64,000 nt of DNA from an uncultured Ulvibacter sp. (GCA_938083445.1 CALKCP010000017.1:118676-182675), one strand, 5' to 3'. Counted from the stretch's first letter, positions 17,739 through 28,015 are shown. Notes: generated from the letters alone by a model not told the origin. Translations and numbers: made by a program.

Positions 17739-20051
17739 ATGGCTAGTAAACAGACAAATAAAAAGAAGAAATCTAAAAGCGATACCTCGCGCCATAAAAA
17801 AACCTTTTGGAAGATATTTGCAACAGTGGTTGGATCAGTAATACTTTTGTTTGTACTTGCTTCATGGGGTGTTTTTGGAAGCCTTCCTGACGAGACTAGC
17901 CTTGAGAATCCGGAAAAAAACCTTGCTACAGAAATAATTTCTTCAGACGGGAAAACGATTGGAAAATTTTATAAAGAAAATCGCACTCCCGTTCTTTATG
18001 ATGAATTACCCGACCATCTTGTTAAGGCTTTAATCGCTACTGAAGACGTTCGCTTTTACGACCACTCGGGTATTGACGCGAAAGGAACCCTAAGAGCCTT
18101 TCTTTATTTAGGATCTAAAGGCGGTGCTAGTACTATTTCGCAGCAGTTGGCAAAATTATTTTTCACAGATCAGGTTTCTCGTAACAAATTTCAGAGGGGG
18201 GTTCAAAAAATCAAGGAATGGGTTATTGCAACTCGTATAGAACGACGGTATACTAAGGAAGAAATCATTACGATGTATTTTAATGAATATGACTTCTTAA
18301 ATCAGGCTGTAGGGATTGAATCTGCATCAAACATTTACTTTGACAAGGCTCCGTCCGATTTAAATATTTCGGAGTCTGCTATGCTTGTTGGGATGTTTAA
18401 AAATTCATCATTGTACAATCCACTCCGCAACGAACAAGGGGTAAAAAATAGGCGAAATGTAGTTCTTTCTCAAATGGAGAAGTACGGTTTTATAGCTGAA
18501 ACCCTGAAGGATTCTTTGCAAGGCCTTCCCTTAAAGTTGAACTATGCCGCTCAAGGTCATGACGAAGGAATTGCAACCTATTTTAGAGAATATGCGAGAT
18601 CCTTCATGGGCAGATGGATTCGGGAAAACCCAAAAGCAGATGGGTCTAAATATAATATATATAGCGATGGCTTAAAAGTTTTTACTACGATCGATAAAAG
18701 AATGCAAACCTATGCTGAAGAATCTATGGATGAGCACATTATGAGATTGCAAAAGGAATTTGACGCCCAAAATGTTAATAATAAAACAGCCCCTTTTCGA
18801 GATATTACACCTGAAGAAACCGAACAAATTATTAATTCCGCAATGAGACGGAGTGATCGCTGGAGGGAGCTTTCTAAGCAAGGAAAAAAGAAGGAAGAGA
18901 TTATTGAAAGTTTCAGCAAAAAAACTAAAATGCGTATCTTTTCCTGGTCTGGAGATATCGATACAATTATGACCCCTAGAGATTCGATACGATACTATAA
19001 ATCTATCCTGCAAGCATCGATGATGTCAATGACACCGCAAACCGGTGAGGTGAAAGCTTGGGTTGGAGGGATTAACTATAAGCATTTTAAATACGACATG
19101 GTAAAAACAGGAAGGCGTCAAATCGGCTCAACTTTCAAGCCATTTGTATATGCAACGGCTATTGATCAAATGCATATGTCTCCCTGCGATACTTTGCCGA
19201 ATACACCCTTTACAATTCCCGTTGGAAAATACGGCCTTTTGGAACCTTGGACACCAAAAAATTCTGGAGATAAATACGGTGGAATGTTAACGCTTAAAAG
19301 TGCTCTAGCGATGTCGATTAATACTGTTACAGCAAGGTTAATTGATAGAGTGGGTCCAAGACCAGTAATTGAATTAGTGGCCAAAATGGGCGTCGAAACA
19401 GAAGGCATTCCTGAAGTACCGTCAATTGCCCTAGGAACACCAGATTTGTCATTATTTGAAATGGTAGGGGCTTACAGTACTTTTGCGAATGAAGGAGTGT
19501 ATGTTAAACCAACTTTAATTCAAAGAATTGAAGATAAAAATGGAACGGTCTTGTATCAAAATGTTCCTGAAACGAAAGATGTTATAAGCAATGAAACGGC
19601 CTATGTTACTGTAAGTTTAATGGAAGGCGTTACGCAAGGCGGTTCAGGACAGAGATTGAGGCACACCTGGGCAGGAGGAGCTTATGTGTACAAAAAAGTT
19701 ATGACGGGCTATCCGTACGCCTTCGAAAACCCAATCGCAGGGAAAACAGGAACTACTCAGAACAATAGTGATGGGTGGTTTATGGGTATGGTTCCAAATT
19801 TGGTTACAGGTGTTTGGGTGGGTGGAGAAGATCGCGCTACACATTTTGACGACACGGCATTTGGCCAAGGAGCTACAATGGCTCTACCCGTGTGGGCACT
19901 TTATATGAGAAAATGCTATGGGGATGAAACTCTAAATATTTCAAAAGAAGCGTTTAATAAACCTGAAGAAATGTCGATTACAACAGATTGCGATAAATGG
20001 AAGGACGAAAATAGTGGCATAGAAGAAATTCCTGATGAATTTAATTTTTAG
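17739..20051 (+). CDS. Class A penicillin-binding protein (PBP1A-like)
   Basis: This is a bifunctional peptidoglycan synthase. The 770-residue protein has a basic cytoplasmic N-terminus and one membrane anchor (about 24-47). The GT51 glycosyltransferase domain has catalytic Glu102 (TEDVRFYDHSG) and the motif GGASTISQQLAK. The transpeptidase domain has the active Ser464 in STFK, the SxN motif in SMSINT and KTGTT. All catalytic motifs are intact. The gene directly follows gldH by 8 bases, linking wall synthesis with the gliding gene cluster. Confidence 0.95.
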   Translation: MASKQTNKKKKSKSDTSRHKKTFWKIFATVVGSVILLFVLASWGVFGSLPDETSLENPEKNLATEIISSDGKTIGKFYKENRTPVLYDELPDHLVKALIATEDVRFYDHSGIDAKGTLRAFLYLGSKGGASTISQQLAKLFFTDQVSRNKFQRGVQKIKEWVIATRIERRYTKEEIITMYFNEYDFLNQAVGIESASNIYFDKAPSDLNISESAMLVGMFKNSSLYNPLRNEQGVKNRRNVVLSQMEKYGFIAETLKDSLQGLPLKLNYAAQGHDEGIATYFREYARSFMGRWIRENPKADGSKYNIYSDGLKVFTTIDKRMQTYAEESMDEHIMRLQKEFDAQNVNNKTAPFRDITPEETEQIINSAMRRSDRWRELSKQGKKKEEIIESFSKKTKMRIFSWSGDIDTIMTPRDSIRYYKSILQASMMSMTPQTGEVKAWVGGINYKHFKYDMVKTGRRQIGSTFKPFVYATAIDQMHMSPCDTLPNTPFTIPVGKYGLLEPWTPKNSGDKYGGMLTLKSALAMSINTVTARLIDRVGPRPVIELVAKMGVETEGIPEVPSIALGTPDLSLFEMVGAYSTFANEGVYVKPTLIQRIEDKNGTVLYQNVPETKDVISNETAYVTVSLMEGVTQGGSGQRLRHTWAGGAYVYKKVMTGYPYAFENPIAGKTGTTQNNSDGWFMGMVPNLVTGVWVGGEDRATHFDDTAFGQGATMALPVWALYMRKCYGDETLNISKEAFNKPEEMSITTDCDKWKDENSGIEEIPDEFNF

Positions 20052-20158
20052 CCAATCGAGTTATGAGCTAAGAATCACTTTCTGCTTATTTTTTGTGATG
20101 ATTGAAGCACCATTTTTAACTAGTCATGCTTCATTTCTATCAGTATTAATAAATAAAT

Positions 20159-20860
20159 ATGATAAATAAAATTGTTTCTAATGTTTCTGAAGCTTGTAAA
20201 GGGGTTGAAGATGGGATGACATTTATGTTAGGAGGGTTTGGTTTGTGTGGAATTCCAGAAAACGCTATATCTGAATTGGTTCGGCTAAATGTAAACAATG
20301 TAACCTGCATATCAAATAATGCAGGAGTTGATGATTTTGGCTTAGGACAATTGCTTCAAAAACATCAAATAAAAAAGATGATTTCTTCCTATGTTGGTGA
20401 AAATGCTGAGTTTGAACGCCAGATGTTAAGTGGCGAATTAGAAGTAGAGCTTATTCCGCAGGGCACATTGGCACAGCGGTGTCTTTCAGCACAAAGTGGC
20501 ATTCCCGCGTTTTACACACCTGCTGGATATGGAACTGAGGTTGGAGAAGGGAAGGAATTCCGAGAATTTAACGGTAAAATGCATTTGTTGGAAAATGCAT
20601 TTGATGCCGACTTTGCTTTTGTGAAAGCTTGGAAAGGTGATGCGGCGGGGAATTTAGTCTTTAAAGGAACAGCGAGAAATTTTAATCCAAACATGTGTGG
20701 TGCAGCAACAATTACAGTGGTTGAGGTAGAAGAATTAGTTCCAGTTGGAAGCTTGGATCCAAATCAAATTCATATTCCTGGAATTTTTGTTCAGCGAATT
20801 TTTCAAGGTAAAAATTATGAAAAACGCATTGAACAATTAACCATAAGAACCACCTTATAA
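20159..20860 (+). CDS. scoA: 3-oxoacid-type CoA transferase, subunit A
   Basis: Subunit A of a heterodimeric family I CoA transferase, which moves CoA between succinyl-CoA (or acetyl-CoA) and a 3-oxoacid. The 233-residue protein shows the family's [10 protein letters not shown] near the N-terminus and FNGKMHLLE ... [21 protein letters not shown] in the C-terminal half. Its stop codon overlaps the start of subunit B by one base. The acceptor acid cannot be assigned from sequence. Confidence 0.92.
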   Translation: MINKIVSNVSEACKGVEDGMTFMLGGFGLCGIPENAISELVRLNVNNVTCISNNAGVDDFGLGQLLQKHQIKKMISSYVGENAEFERQMLSGELEVELIPQGTLAQRCLSAQSGIPAFYTPAGYGTEVGEGKEFREFNGKMHLLENAFDADFAFVKAWKGDAAGNLVFKGTARNFNPNMCGAATITVVEVEELVPVGSLDPNQIHIPGIFVQRIFQGKNYEKRIEQLTIRTTL

Positions 20861-21516
20861 TGGCATTAACTAAAGAACAAATTGCGCAGAGAATCGCGAA
20901 AGAAGTGAAAAGTGGCTATTATGTAAACTTAGGAATAGGTATTCCTACCTTGGTTGCGAATTTCGTAAGAGATGATATAGAAGTAGAGTTTCAAAGTGAA
21001 AATGGAATTTTAGGAATGGGTCCATTTCCCTATCAAGGGGAGGAAGATCCAGACCTAATCAATGCGGGTAAGCAGACAATTACCGCGCTGCCCGGGGCTT
21101 CGTTTTTCGATTCAGCAATGAGTTTTTCTATGATTCGTGGACAGCACGTTGATCTTACGATTTTAGGAGCTATGGAAGTATCTCAAAATGGAGACATTGC
21201 GAATTGGAAAATACCAGGTAAAATGGTAAAAGGTATGGGAGGTGCCATGGATTTGGTCGCATCAGCTGATAATATAATTGTCGCAATGATGCATACAAAC
21301 AGATTGGGAGCGTCTAAGGTATTAAAAGAATGCAGCCTTCCTTTAACGGGCGTAAACTGCGTCAAAAAAGTAGTTAGTAACTTAGCAGTATTGGAAGTTC
21401 GAAACGGACAGTTTAGATTATTAGAACGCGCTCCGGGTGTTTCCGTTGAGGAAATTGTTTCGGCCACCGATGGCGACCTAGTAATAGAGGGGGACATTCC
21501 TGAAATGACATTCTAG
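20860..21516 (+). CDS. scoB: 3-oxoacid-type CoA transferase, subunit B
   Basis: Subunit B carries the catalytic glutamate in the SENGILGMG motif (about residue 48). The 218-residue length and the motifs LGIGIPTLVANF, GQHVDLTILGAMEVS and GAMDLV are typical. It is translated from a start that overlaps the stop of subunit A, giving a two-gene operon. Confidence 0.93.
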   Translation: MALTKEQIAQRIAKEVKSGYYVNLGIGIPTLVANFVRDDIEVEFQSENGILGMGPFPYQGEEDPDLINAGKQTITALPGASFFDSAMSFSMIRGQHVDLTILGAMEVSQNGDIANWKIPGKMVKGMGGAMDLVASADNIIVAMMHTNRLGASKVLKECSLPLTGVNCVKKVVSNLAVLEVRNGQFRLLERAPGVSVEEIVSATDGDLVIEGDIPEMTF

Positions 21517-22029
21517 CCATTAATAGCAGCAATTCAACCGAATGAACGAACCTGCCGTTTTTATGCTGCTCTATTGATTGTATGTAAAGCTTAGATTTCA
21601 TCAGAAAAACGAATTCGAAAAAGAGATGTTTAAAGGAGAAAATAATCAGGTCCTCATAAAAGGACGTGCTATAAACCTCCCAAAAAATCAAATTTGCACA
21701 TCTTAAATCTCTTAATAAATCAGATAAAAAGCAACATAAAGCCGTTAATCGGTAAAAAACTAAAGTCTTTCCGCACCAAATAAGTAAGTTAAAACCTACA
21801 AAGATGTATTAAAAGTTAAAAATTAGTGCATTTCATCGAATAATATGTCTTTTTATCGTTAATTTGTTTGTAGTAACCCTATCTTCGAAATCTCAAAACT
21901 ATTATGCTTAACCTACCTATGAAAATGATCGTGAAGATCAACGTCTCTTAAGAAACAAATTGTTCGTAATAAAGAAAGTTTTTTCGGAGTAAATTATTAC
22001 AAAGTATCTAATAACTAAAACATTTAATT
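21517..22029. other. Long intergenic region downstream of scoB
   Basis: No credible gene is seen in these 513 bases. An imperfect hairpin just after scoB (AATAGCAGCA near 21523 with TGCTGCTCTATT near 21563-21575) lacks a T-run. A -7-like octamer TATCTTCG (21880-21887) could start the transcript of the small gene at 22030, leaving a leader of about 135 nt. The region is very AT-rich. A leader RNA or small RNA is possible but not supported by structure. Confidence 0.4.
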
Positions 22030-22233
22030 ATGGCACGAAATTTAAGTCTCAACAAAGAAACAGGGTCCAAGGACACATTTATTGACAACGATTTTATTAT
22101 TGACGAAAAGCTCAAGACATTAGAGTTTTACAACCATAATTTAGAGAAAAAAGTGTTTGAAATATTTCATTATGGTAATGGAAAAACAATTTATTTAAAA
22201 AAGAAGACCAAAGAGATAGCAGTCGGTTTTTAA
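22030..22233 (+). CDS. Small hypothetical protein (67 aa)
   Basis: I do not recognise this protein. It is short, charged and soluble (17 Lys, no Cys, no signal peptide or membrane segment). A pattern of alternating hydrophobics in the second half (KVFEIFHYGNGKTIYLKKKT) suggests beta-strands. In favour of a real gene are Bacteroidota-like codon use, an ATG in an AT-rich leader ending in taattATG, and a strong terminator 50 bases after the stop. It is the only gene between scoB and the ABC gene. Confidence 0.6.
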   Translation: MARNLSLNKETGSKDTFIDNDFIIDEKLKTLEFYNHNLEKKVFEIFHYGNGKTIYLKKKTKEIAVGF

Positions 22234-22282
22234 TTTTCAAAATATTTAGCCCCGAATCTGATACTACGATACAGATAAGGTT

Positions 22283-22318
22283 AGCCCGTTCTTTGTGAGG
22301 TTAGAGCGGGCTTTTTTT
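22283..22318 (+). terminator. Rho-independent terminator of the small gene
   Basis: A 10-bp stem with one G-U pair (22283-22292 with 22303-22312), a 10-nt loop and a run of seven T (22312-22318). The orientation fits the plus-strand gene at 22030-22233. Confidence 0.85.
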
Positions 22319-22341
22319 ATTGACTTTTTTATAACAACTAC

Positions 22342-24042
22342 TCAGATCCCTCTTGGGATAGCAGCAATGAGTTTTTTAGTATACTCTTTTGTTGGGTTTG
22401 CATAAATTTCATCAGCATCCCCAAGTTCTTCAATTTTCCCAGCGCTCATAACCAAGAGCTGATCGGCCATGTATTTGACCACCGCTAAATCGTGAGAGAT
22501 AAAGATATATGTAAATCCGAAGTCGTTTTTTAACTCATTAAGTAGATTTAGAACTTGAGCCTGAACAGATATATCTAGAGCCGAGACTGATTCATCACAA
22601 ATAACCAATTTTGGCTCCATTGCAATTGTACGTGCTATACCAACCCGTTGACGTTGACCCCCTGATAACTCATGAGGATAGCGGTGGTAATAGCTTTCAT
22701 CCAAACCAACACGTTGTAATAATCGTATCACCCGTTCCTTTCTATTCCTTTTGGAATCCCCGATTTTGTGCACTGCCATGGGTTCAATTAATGACTCTCC
22801 TATTAAAAGGCGAGGATTTAAAGAAGAATATGGATCCTGAAAAATAAGCTGTATCTCCTTCCGAAGAACTCTTAATTCTGAAGAATCTAAGGAAGTTATT
22901 TCTTTTCCGCGATATTTAATACTGCCAGAAGTGGCTTTTTCTAATTGTAATAGTACCTTTCCTAAGGTAGATTTCCCACAGCCCGATTCACCAACTAGCC
23001 CCATAGTTTCTCCTTCAAATACACTGAAACTAATATCATTTACGGCACGAACTACAGACTTCGCATTGAAAACCCCAGCATTGCTATAGTATTCTTTCCT
23101 TAGGTTAAACACTTCTAATAGCGGTGCACGGGTATAGATTTTTTTATGTTTGATTGCACGCTCTTGGGCGGTTACTTCTCTTGGCTGAAACGATTTATCT
23201 TTTAGAGAGGCGATGGTAGGTAATTTTAATAATCGCTTACTCAACTTGGGACGTGACGCTAGCAATGCTTTTGTATATTCATCTTTAGGGCCCAATCCAT
23301 CTTTGTTAAACAGTTTAGAAGAAATCTCAGTTTCGACAACATCCCCTTTATACATTACGATAACACGATCAACAATTTCAGAAACCAATGCTAAATCGTG
23401 TGATATAAAGAGCAAACTCATTCCAGTTTCTTTTTGAAGGTCTTTCAGAAGTAATATAATTTCTTTTTGAACAGTTACATCTAATGCTGTAGTTGGCTCA
23501 TCGGCAATTAACAGTTTAGGTTTGCACGCAATAGCAATGGCAATCATAACACGTTGCATTTGCCCACCACTTATTTGATGTGGATAACTAGAGAAAATTG
23601 CATTGGGTCGAGGAAGTTTTACCCTTTCAAAAAGTCGTAGGCTCTCTTTTTTTGCTTCGGAATAAGATAATTTTAAGTGATGTTGAAGAATTTCACAAAC
23701 TTGGTTACCACACTTCATAGATGGGTTTAGAGCACTCATTGGCTCTTGAAAAATCATCGCTATATCTTTCCCTCGAATTTTTTGTAATCGCTTTTCTTTT
23801 TCTAAGACAATGTTTCTTCCTTGAAAATTTATTTTGCCCGTTACGTGGCTTGTTTTTTTTGGGAGTAAACCCATTAATGCCATGGAGGTAACAGATTTGC
23901 CTGAACCAGACTCACCAACAACACCAAGAATTTCGTTCTCTTTAATTTCAAATGAAATACCGTGAATAACTTCGACTCGCGTTTTAGTACTTCCGAAGGA
24001 AATAGAAAGGTTTAAAACTTGAAGAAGGGTATTTCTTTCCAT
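22342..24042 (-). CDS. Fused ABC transporter ATPase, oligopeptide/dipeptide type (two NBDs)
   Basis: This 566-residue protein contains two complete nucleotide-binding domains of the DppD/DppF (OppD/F) class. NBD1 has GESGSGKS, SGGQMQR and LLIADEPT. NBD2 has GESGCGKS, SGGQRQR and LVICDESVSALD, where the usual Pro-Thr after the Walker B Glu is Ser-Val. Both domains have the C-terminal extension typical of peptide importers. The fused arrangement is like E. coli YejF. No permease or binding-protein gene is adjacent, so its partners must be encoded elsewhere. Confidence 0.92.
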   Translation of the reverse strand: MERNTLLQVLNLSISFGSTKTRVEVIHGISFEIKENEILGVVGESGSGKSVTSMALMGLLPKKTSHVTGKINFQGRNIVLEKEKRLQKIRGKDIAMIFQEPMSALNPSMKCGNQVCEILQHHLKLSYSEAKKESLRLFERVKLPRPNAIFSSYPHQISGGQMQRVMIAIAIACKPKLLIADEPTTALDVTVQKEIILLLKDLQKETGMSLLFISHDLALVSEIVDRVIVMYKGDVVETEISSKLFNKDGLGPKDEYTKALLASRPKLSKRLLKLPTIASLKDKSFQPREVTAQERAIKHKKIYTRAPLLEVFNLRKEYYSNAGVFNAKSVVRAVNDISFSVFEGETMGLVGESGCGKSTLGKVLLQLEKATSGSIKYRGKEITSLDSSELRVLRKEIQLIFQDPYSSLNPRLLIGESLIEPMAVHKIGDSKRNRKERVIRLLQRVGLDESYYHRYPHELSGGQRQRVGIARTIAMEPKLVICDESVSALDISVQAQVLNLLNELKNDFGFTYIFISHDLAVVKYMADQLLVMSAGKIEELGDADEIYANPTKEYTKKLIAAIPRGI

Positions 24043-24047
24043 ATTAC

Positions 24048-24055
24048 CAAAGATA
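24048..24055 (-). promoter_or_regulatory. -7 box giving a near-leaderless ABC mRNA
   Basis: TATCTTTG on the minus strand exactly matches TAnnTTTG and ends five bases before the ATG at 24042. Confidence 0.55.
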
Positions 24056-24216
24056 GTATTTTCGAAAAATGTTAGGTGAATTTAAACGATTCATTTACTC
24101 GGAATCAAAGGTGAAGGAAACATGACATATTAAAACACTCACATAATATATTAAAACACTTATAGGTTTTGAAATGTAGTTTATCGAAAAGTATTCTTCA
24201 ATTCACGAAATAAGCG

Positions 24217-24224
24217 TATATTTA
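24217..24224 (+). promoter_or_regulatory. Probable -7 box of the M4 peptidase gene
   Basis: TATATTTA matches TAnnTTTG at seven of eight positions. It lies 53 bases before the ATG at 24278. Confidence 0.35.
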
Positions 24225-24277
24225 TTGGAAAATTTAATAAGCCCCTATAAGCCTACTTACCTAAAACCTATCTTATT

Positions 24278-27200
24278 ATGAAAATTATTATCGATTACAA
24301 ACTACTATTTGTGCTGTCATTGTTTTTGATCTCACTGGGGTCAAATGCACTTTTGGCTCAAGAGAAAAATGATTCAGAGGGCAGCAATATCCCAAGCCTT
24401 TTGGTTTTTGATAACAGCAAGGAGTATGCACTGCAAAACTCGAGTCGTCTTCTCGAAAATGAGTTTAAATTTTCTCCGGAAATTACATTTTCTTCTGTCA
24501 GTCTGGAAAGAGACAATTTAGGTCTTACACACCAAAAGTTTCAACAGTATTACGATGGTCTAAAAGTTGAGTTTGCAACATGCACACTTCATGAAAAAGA
24601 GGGTCGTGTTTCTTCCATGTCAAATAATATTTTTGATATAAGAGAATTGGATGTTACGCCAGCGGTGAGTGTAGTGCAGGCATTTAATCGTGCCATTGGC
24701 CATGTAGGTGCTGCCAAATATTTATGGGAGGACACAAGTGAGGCTCTATTATTTGATAATTATCAAAAGCCAACTGGCGAGCTTGTCGTTTTTCCGCCAG
24801 TTGCAAATGTTTCAGAAACAGCTACACTTGCTTATAAATTCGACATCTATGCGCTAGACCCGGTGTACAGGGCTGATGTTTATATTGACGCACAAACTGG
24901 GCAGTTTATAATGGAAAACAAAAAAATTCATCATGCAAATGTTCCGGCAACTGGTACAAGCCTTTATAATGGAAATGTGGCATTTACTGCAGATAACGCT
25001 TCAGGACCATATCGCTTAAGACAAACGGCAGATGGAAACGGAGTACAAACCTTCGATTTAAACAACGGAACTAGTTATAATAATGCTTCAGATGTAACAA
25101 GTAATTCGACGAATTTCACTGGAAATGCCACAGGTGTTCAAGCACATTTTGGAGCAGAACAAACTCATAAATACTTTCAAGGGAATCACGGTAGAAATTC
25201 CTACAATAACGCAGGAGCCATTATTAAAAGTTATGTCAGTTATTCAAGCAATTATGTAAATGCGTTTTGGGATGGACAACGGATGACTTATGGAGATGGA
25301 GATGGTGTGAATTATGGGCCATTGGTGTCAGTAGATATCGTGGGTCATGAAATTGCTCATGGGGTTACTGAGTATTCTGCAAATTTGGTTTATAGTTACC
25401 AGTCCGGAGCTTTGAATGAATCTTTTTCAGATATTTTTGGAGAGTCTATTGAAAAATATGCGTCTGGATCGAATGATTGGCTCATGGGTGATCAAATTGG
25501 CGCAGGTGGAAGTGGGGGCGCATTGCGATCTATGAGTAATCCAAACGTTTATGGTGATCCTGACACGTATTTAGGGACGAATTGGTACAGTGGCTCTGGA
25601 GATAATGGTGGAGTACACTACAATTCGGGCGTTCAAAACAAATGGTTTTATATTTTAACTGTCGGAGAATCTGGAACGAACGATAATGGTAGTAGTTATA
25701 ATGTCTCAGGAATTGGTATGGATAAAGCAGGAGCAATTGCTTATAGAAACCTATCCGTTTATTTGGGATCAAATTCTCAGTATAGTGACGCAAGGGCTGG
25801 TGCAATTCAATCTGCTATCGATTTATATGGGGCAGGCAGTGCAGAAGAAATTGCAACAACCAATGCCTGGTATGCCGTTGGAGTAGGTGCAGCTTATGGC
25901 ACTCCGTCTAATTACTGTAATTCAGCGAGTACCAATGTGAATGATGAATATATTAGTCGGGTACAATTAGGAACAATCAATAATAGCTCAGGAGCCCAAT
26001 TTTATTCAGATTTTACAAATCAATCAACAGATTTAAATGAAGGTCAGGCCTACACAATTACTGTAACGCCAACTTGGACAGGAAGGGTGTACTCTGAAGG
26101 TTATGCCGTTTGGATTGACTACAACAATGATCAAGACTTTAGTGATGCTGGGGAACTTGTTTGGTCAAAATCGACTTCGACAAACACGCCGAATAGCGGA
26201 ACGTTCACAGTGCCTGCAGGAACTGCTGGTACTGCAACACGAATGCGCGTTTCAATGAAGTACAACGGTGTGCCAACAGCATGTGAAACATTCACTTATG
26301 GGGAGGTTGAAGATTATACAGTTAACTTAGGTGGTTCTGGGGCCGATACACAGGCTCCTAGCAACCCAACTAGTCTAGCTACTACAAATATTACACAAGC
26401 TACAGTAGATCTTTCTTGGAATGCTTCAACAGATAATGTAGGTGTTACAGGCTATGATGTGTATCAAGGGACCTCAAACATAGGAACCGTAACTGGTACT
26501 TCTGTTCAAATAACAGGTCTAACGGCTTCAACATCTTATACTTTTAGTGTTCGAGCAAGAGATGCTGCTGGAAATATTTCTGGGGCTAGCAATACGGTAA
26601 ACGTAACAACAAGCGCATCCCCAGATACTCAAGCGCCAAGTAATCCCAGTAATTTAGTTGCGTCTAATATTGCTGAAACAACGGCGGATCTTTCTTGGAG
26701 CGCCTCTACCGACAATGTTGCTGTTACAGGCTATGATGTGTACCAAGGAGCTGCAAACATAGGAACTGTAACTGGTACTTCTGCTCAAATATCAGGTCTT
26801 ACGGCTTCAACATCTTATACTTTTAGTGTTCGAGCACGTGATGCTGCCGGAAATGTTTCAGGAGCTAGCAATACAGTAAATGTTACAACGTCTGCACCTC
26901 CTGCAGACACACAAGCACCAAGCGTACCAATAGGCCTTGTAGTAACTAGTGTAACTCAAAATACAGTAGATTTTTCTTGGAATGCCTCATCAGATAACGT
27001 TGGTGTTACAGGTTATGATGTGTATCAAGGCACAACTAGTTTAGGGACTGTTTCAGGAACAACGTACCAAGCATCAGGTCTTACAGCCTCAACATCGTAT
27101 ACTTTTAGTGTTCGGGCAAGAGATGCAGCTGGGAATGTGTCAGGTGCCAGTAATGCACTAGCTGTAACTACATCAGGATCCGGTGGTGGCCCAACTGTTT

Positions 27201-27964
27201 TGCATGAAGGGTATTTTGAGTCTGGATGGGATGGATGGACAGATGGTGGAAGCGATGCCTACCGTTATTCTGGATCGCGTTCTTCGGAAGGCAGCTATTC
27301 AATTCGACTAAGAGATAATACCAATTCGTCTAAGATGACATTGGGAAGCTTTGACGTTACATCTTATAATTCAATAGAGATCGAATTCTATTTTTATGCA
27401 CGAAGCATGGAGAATAACGAAGATTTTTGGGTTCAATTCTATAATGGGTCAAGCTGGCAAACAGTTGCCACGTATGCAAGAGGATCAGACTTTAATAACA
27501 ATACGTTCTATACAGCGACAGTGAGTATAGATAGTGGCAGTTATAATTTTCCTTCTAACGCGCAATTCCGTTTCAGAAATGACGCAAGTGCAAATAACGA
27601 TCAAGTTTATATTGATGCCGTTACCATTACTGCAAATAGTGGAACTACTTTTGCCCCAACAATTAATTCGATATCTGCTTTAAGTAATGGAAGTCAAGGG
27701 CTTTTAGGAGACGGTGATGATGAGTTTGATTTTGATGGTGACTTCTTATTATATCCGAACCCAGTGCAGACGATCTTAAATGTTAAGATGCTCGACGCTA
27801 GTGATGCGTTTACTTACAGAATTTTCAACATGCTTGGGCAAACATTAAGAAATGGAGATTTATCTTCTACTTCAATCGATGTTCAAAATTTACAAAGTGG
27901 AGTATACTTTATTGAAATAAACAACGGAGAAGAATTTTCAACCCAGCGCTTTATTAAGAAATAA
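24278..27964 (+). CDS. T9SS-secreted M4 (thermolysin-like) metallopeptidase with three Fn3 domains
   Basis: This 1228-residue protein starts with a signal peptide (about 1-28) and an FTP-type propeptide (about 70-220). The M4 catalytic domain follows (about 225-545), with zinc motif HEIAH at 357-361 and third ligand Glu381 in NESFSDIFG. Next come a GEVED-type domain (about 550-685) and three tandem fibronectin III domains beginning near residues 690, 783 and 877. A jelly-roll-like segment (about 970-1125) and a T9SS sorting domain (LLYPNPVQ ... SGVYFIEI ... RFIKK) complete it. It is expected to be an extracellular protease processed after export. It is a single gene closed by a strong terminator. 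Confidence 0.95.
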   Translation: MKIIIDYKLLFVLSLFLISLGSNALLAQEKNDSEGSNIPSLLVFDNSKEYALQNSSRLLENEFKFSPEITFSSVSLERDNLGLTHQKFQQYYDGLKVEFATCTLHEKEGRVSSMSNNIFDIRELDVTPAVSVVQAFNRAIGHVGAAKYLWEDTSEALLFDNYQKPTGELVVFPPVANVSETATLAYKFDIYALDPVYRADVYIDAQTGQFIMENKKIHHANVPATGTSLYNGNVAFTADNASGPYRLRQTADGNGVQTFDLNNGTSYNNASDVTSNSTNFTGNATGVQAHFGAEQTHKYFQGNHGRNSYNNAGAIIKSYVSYSSNYVNAFWDGQRMTYGDGDGVNYGPLVSVDIVGHEIAHGVTEYSANLVYSYQSGALNESFSDIFGESIEKYASGSNDWLMGDQIGAGGSGGALRSMSNPNVYGDPDTYLGTNWYSGSGDNGGVHYNSGVQNKWFYILTVGESGTNDNGSSYNVSGIGMDKAGAIAYRNLSVYLGSNSQYSDARAGAIQSAIDLYGAGSAEEIATTNAWYAVGVGAAYGTPSNYCNSASTNVNDEYISRVQLGTINNSSGAQFYSDFTNQSTDLNEGQAYTITVTPTWTGRVYSEGYAVWIDYNNDQDFSDAGELVWSKSTSTNTPNSGTFTVPAGTAGTATRMRVSMKYNGVPTACETFTYGEVEDYTVNLGGSGADTQAPSNPTSLATTNITQATVDLSWNASTDNVGVTGYDVYQGTSNIGTVTGTSVQITGLTASTSYTFSVRARDAAGNISGASNTVNVTTSASPDTQAPSNPSNLVASNIAETTADLSWSASTDNVAVTGYDVYQGAANIGTVTGTSAQISGLTASTSYTFSVRARDAAGNVSGASNTVNVTTSAPPADTQAPSVPIGLVVTSVTQNTVDFSWNASSDNVGVTGYDVYQGTTSLGTVSGTTYQASGLTASTSYTFSVRARDAAGNVSGASNALAVTTSGSGGGPTVLHEGYFESGWDGWTDGGSDAYRYSGSRSSEGSYSIRLRDNTNSSKMTLGSFDVTSYNSIEIEFYFYARSMENNEDFWVQFYNGSSWQTVATYARGSDFNNNTFYTATVSIDSGSYNFPSNAQFRFRNDASANNDQVYIDAVTITANSGTTFAPTINSISALSNGSQGLLGDGDDEFDFDGDFLLYPNPVQTILNVKMLDASDAFTYRIFNMLGQTLRNGDLSSTSIDVQNLQSGVYFIEINNGEEFSTQRFIKK
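26345..27180 (+). repeat. Three tandem Fn3-coding repeats within the M4 peptidase gene
   Basis: Units begin at 26345, 26624 and 26906 with DTQAPS and are about 279, 282 and 275 bases long. Long stretches, such as those coding GLTASTSYTFSVRARDAAGN, are nearly identical at DNA level. This suggests recent expansion or ongoing homogenisation. Confidence 0.85.
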
Positions 27965-27986
27965 TATAGTTCATTAATTCTGAATT

Positions 27987-28015
27987 AAAAACCCGCTCTT
28001 TTGAGCGGGTTTTTT
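27987..28015 (+). terminator. Terminator of the M4 peptidase gene
   Basis: An 8-bp GC-rich stem (27991-27998 with 28003-28010), a 4-nt loop and a T-run (28010-28015) lie about 25 bases after the stop codon. Flanking A and T runs lengthen the stem and may let it also work for the convergent gene. Confidence 0.88.

Noticed and set aside
21413..21691. 92-codon minus-strand frame across the end of scoB
   Set aside because: Half of it is antisense to scoB and the rest is low-complexity AT-rich DNA. No family-like sequence or promoter supports it.
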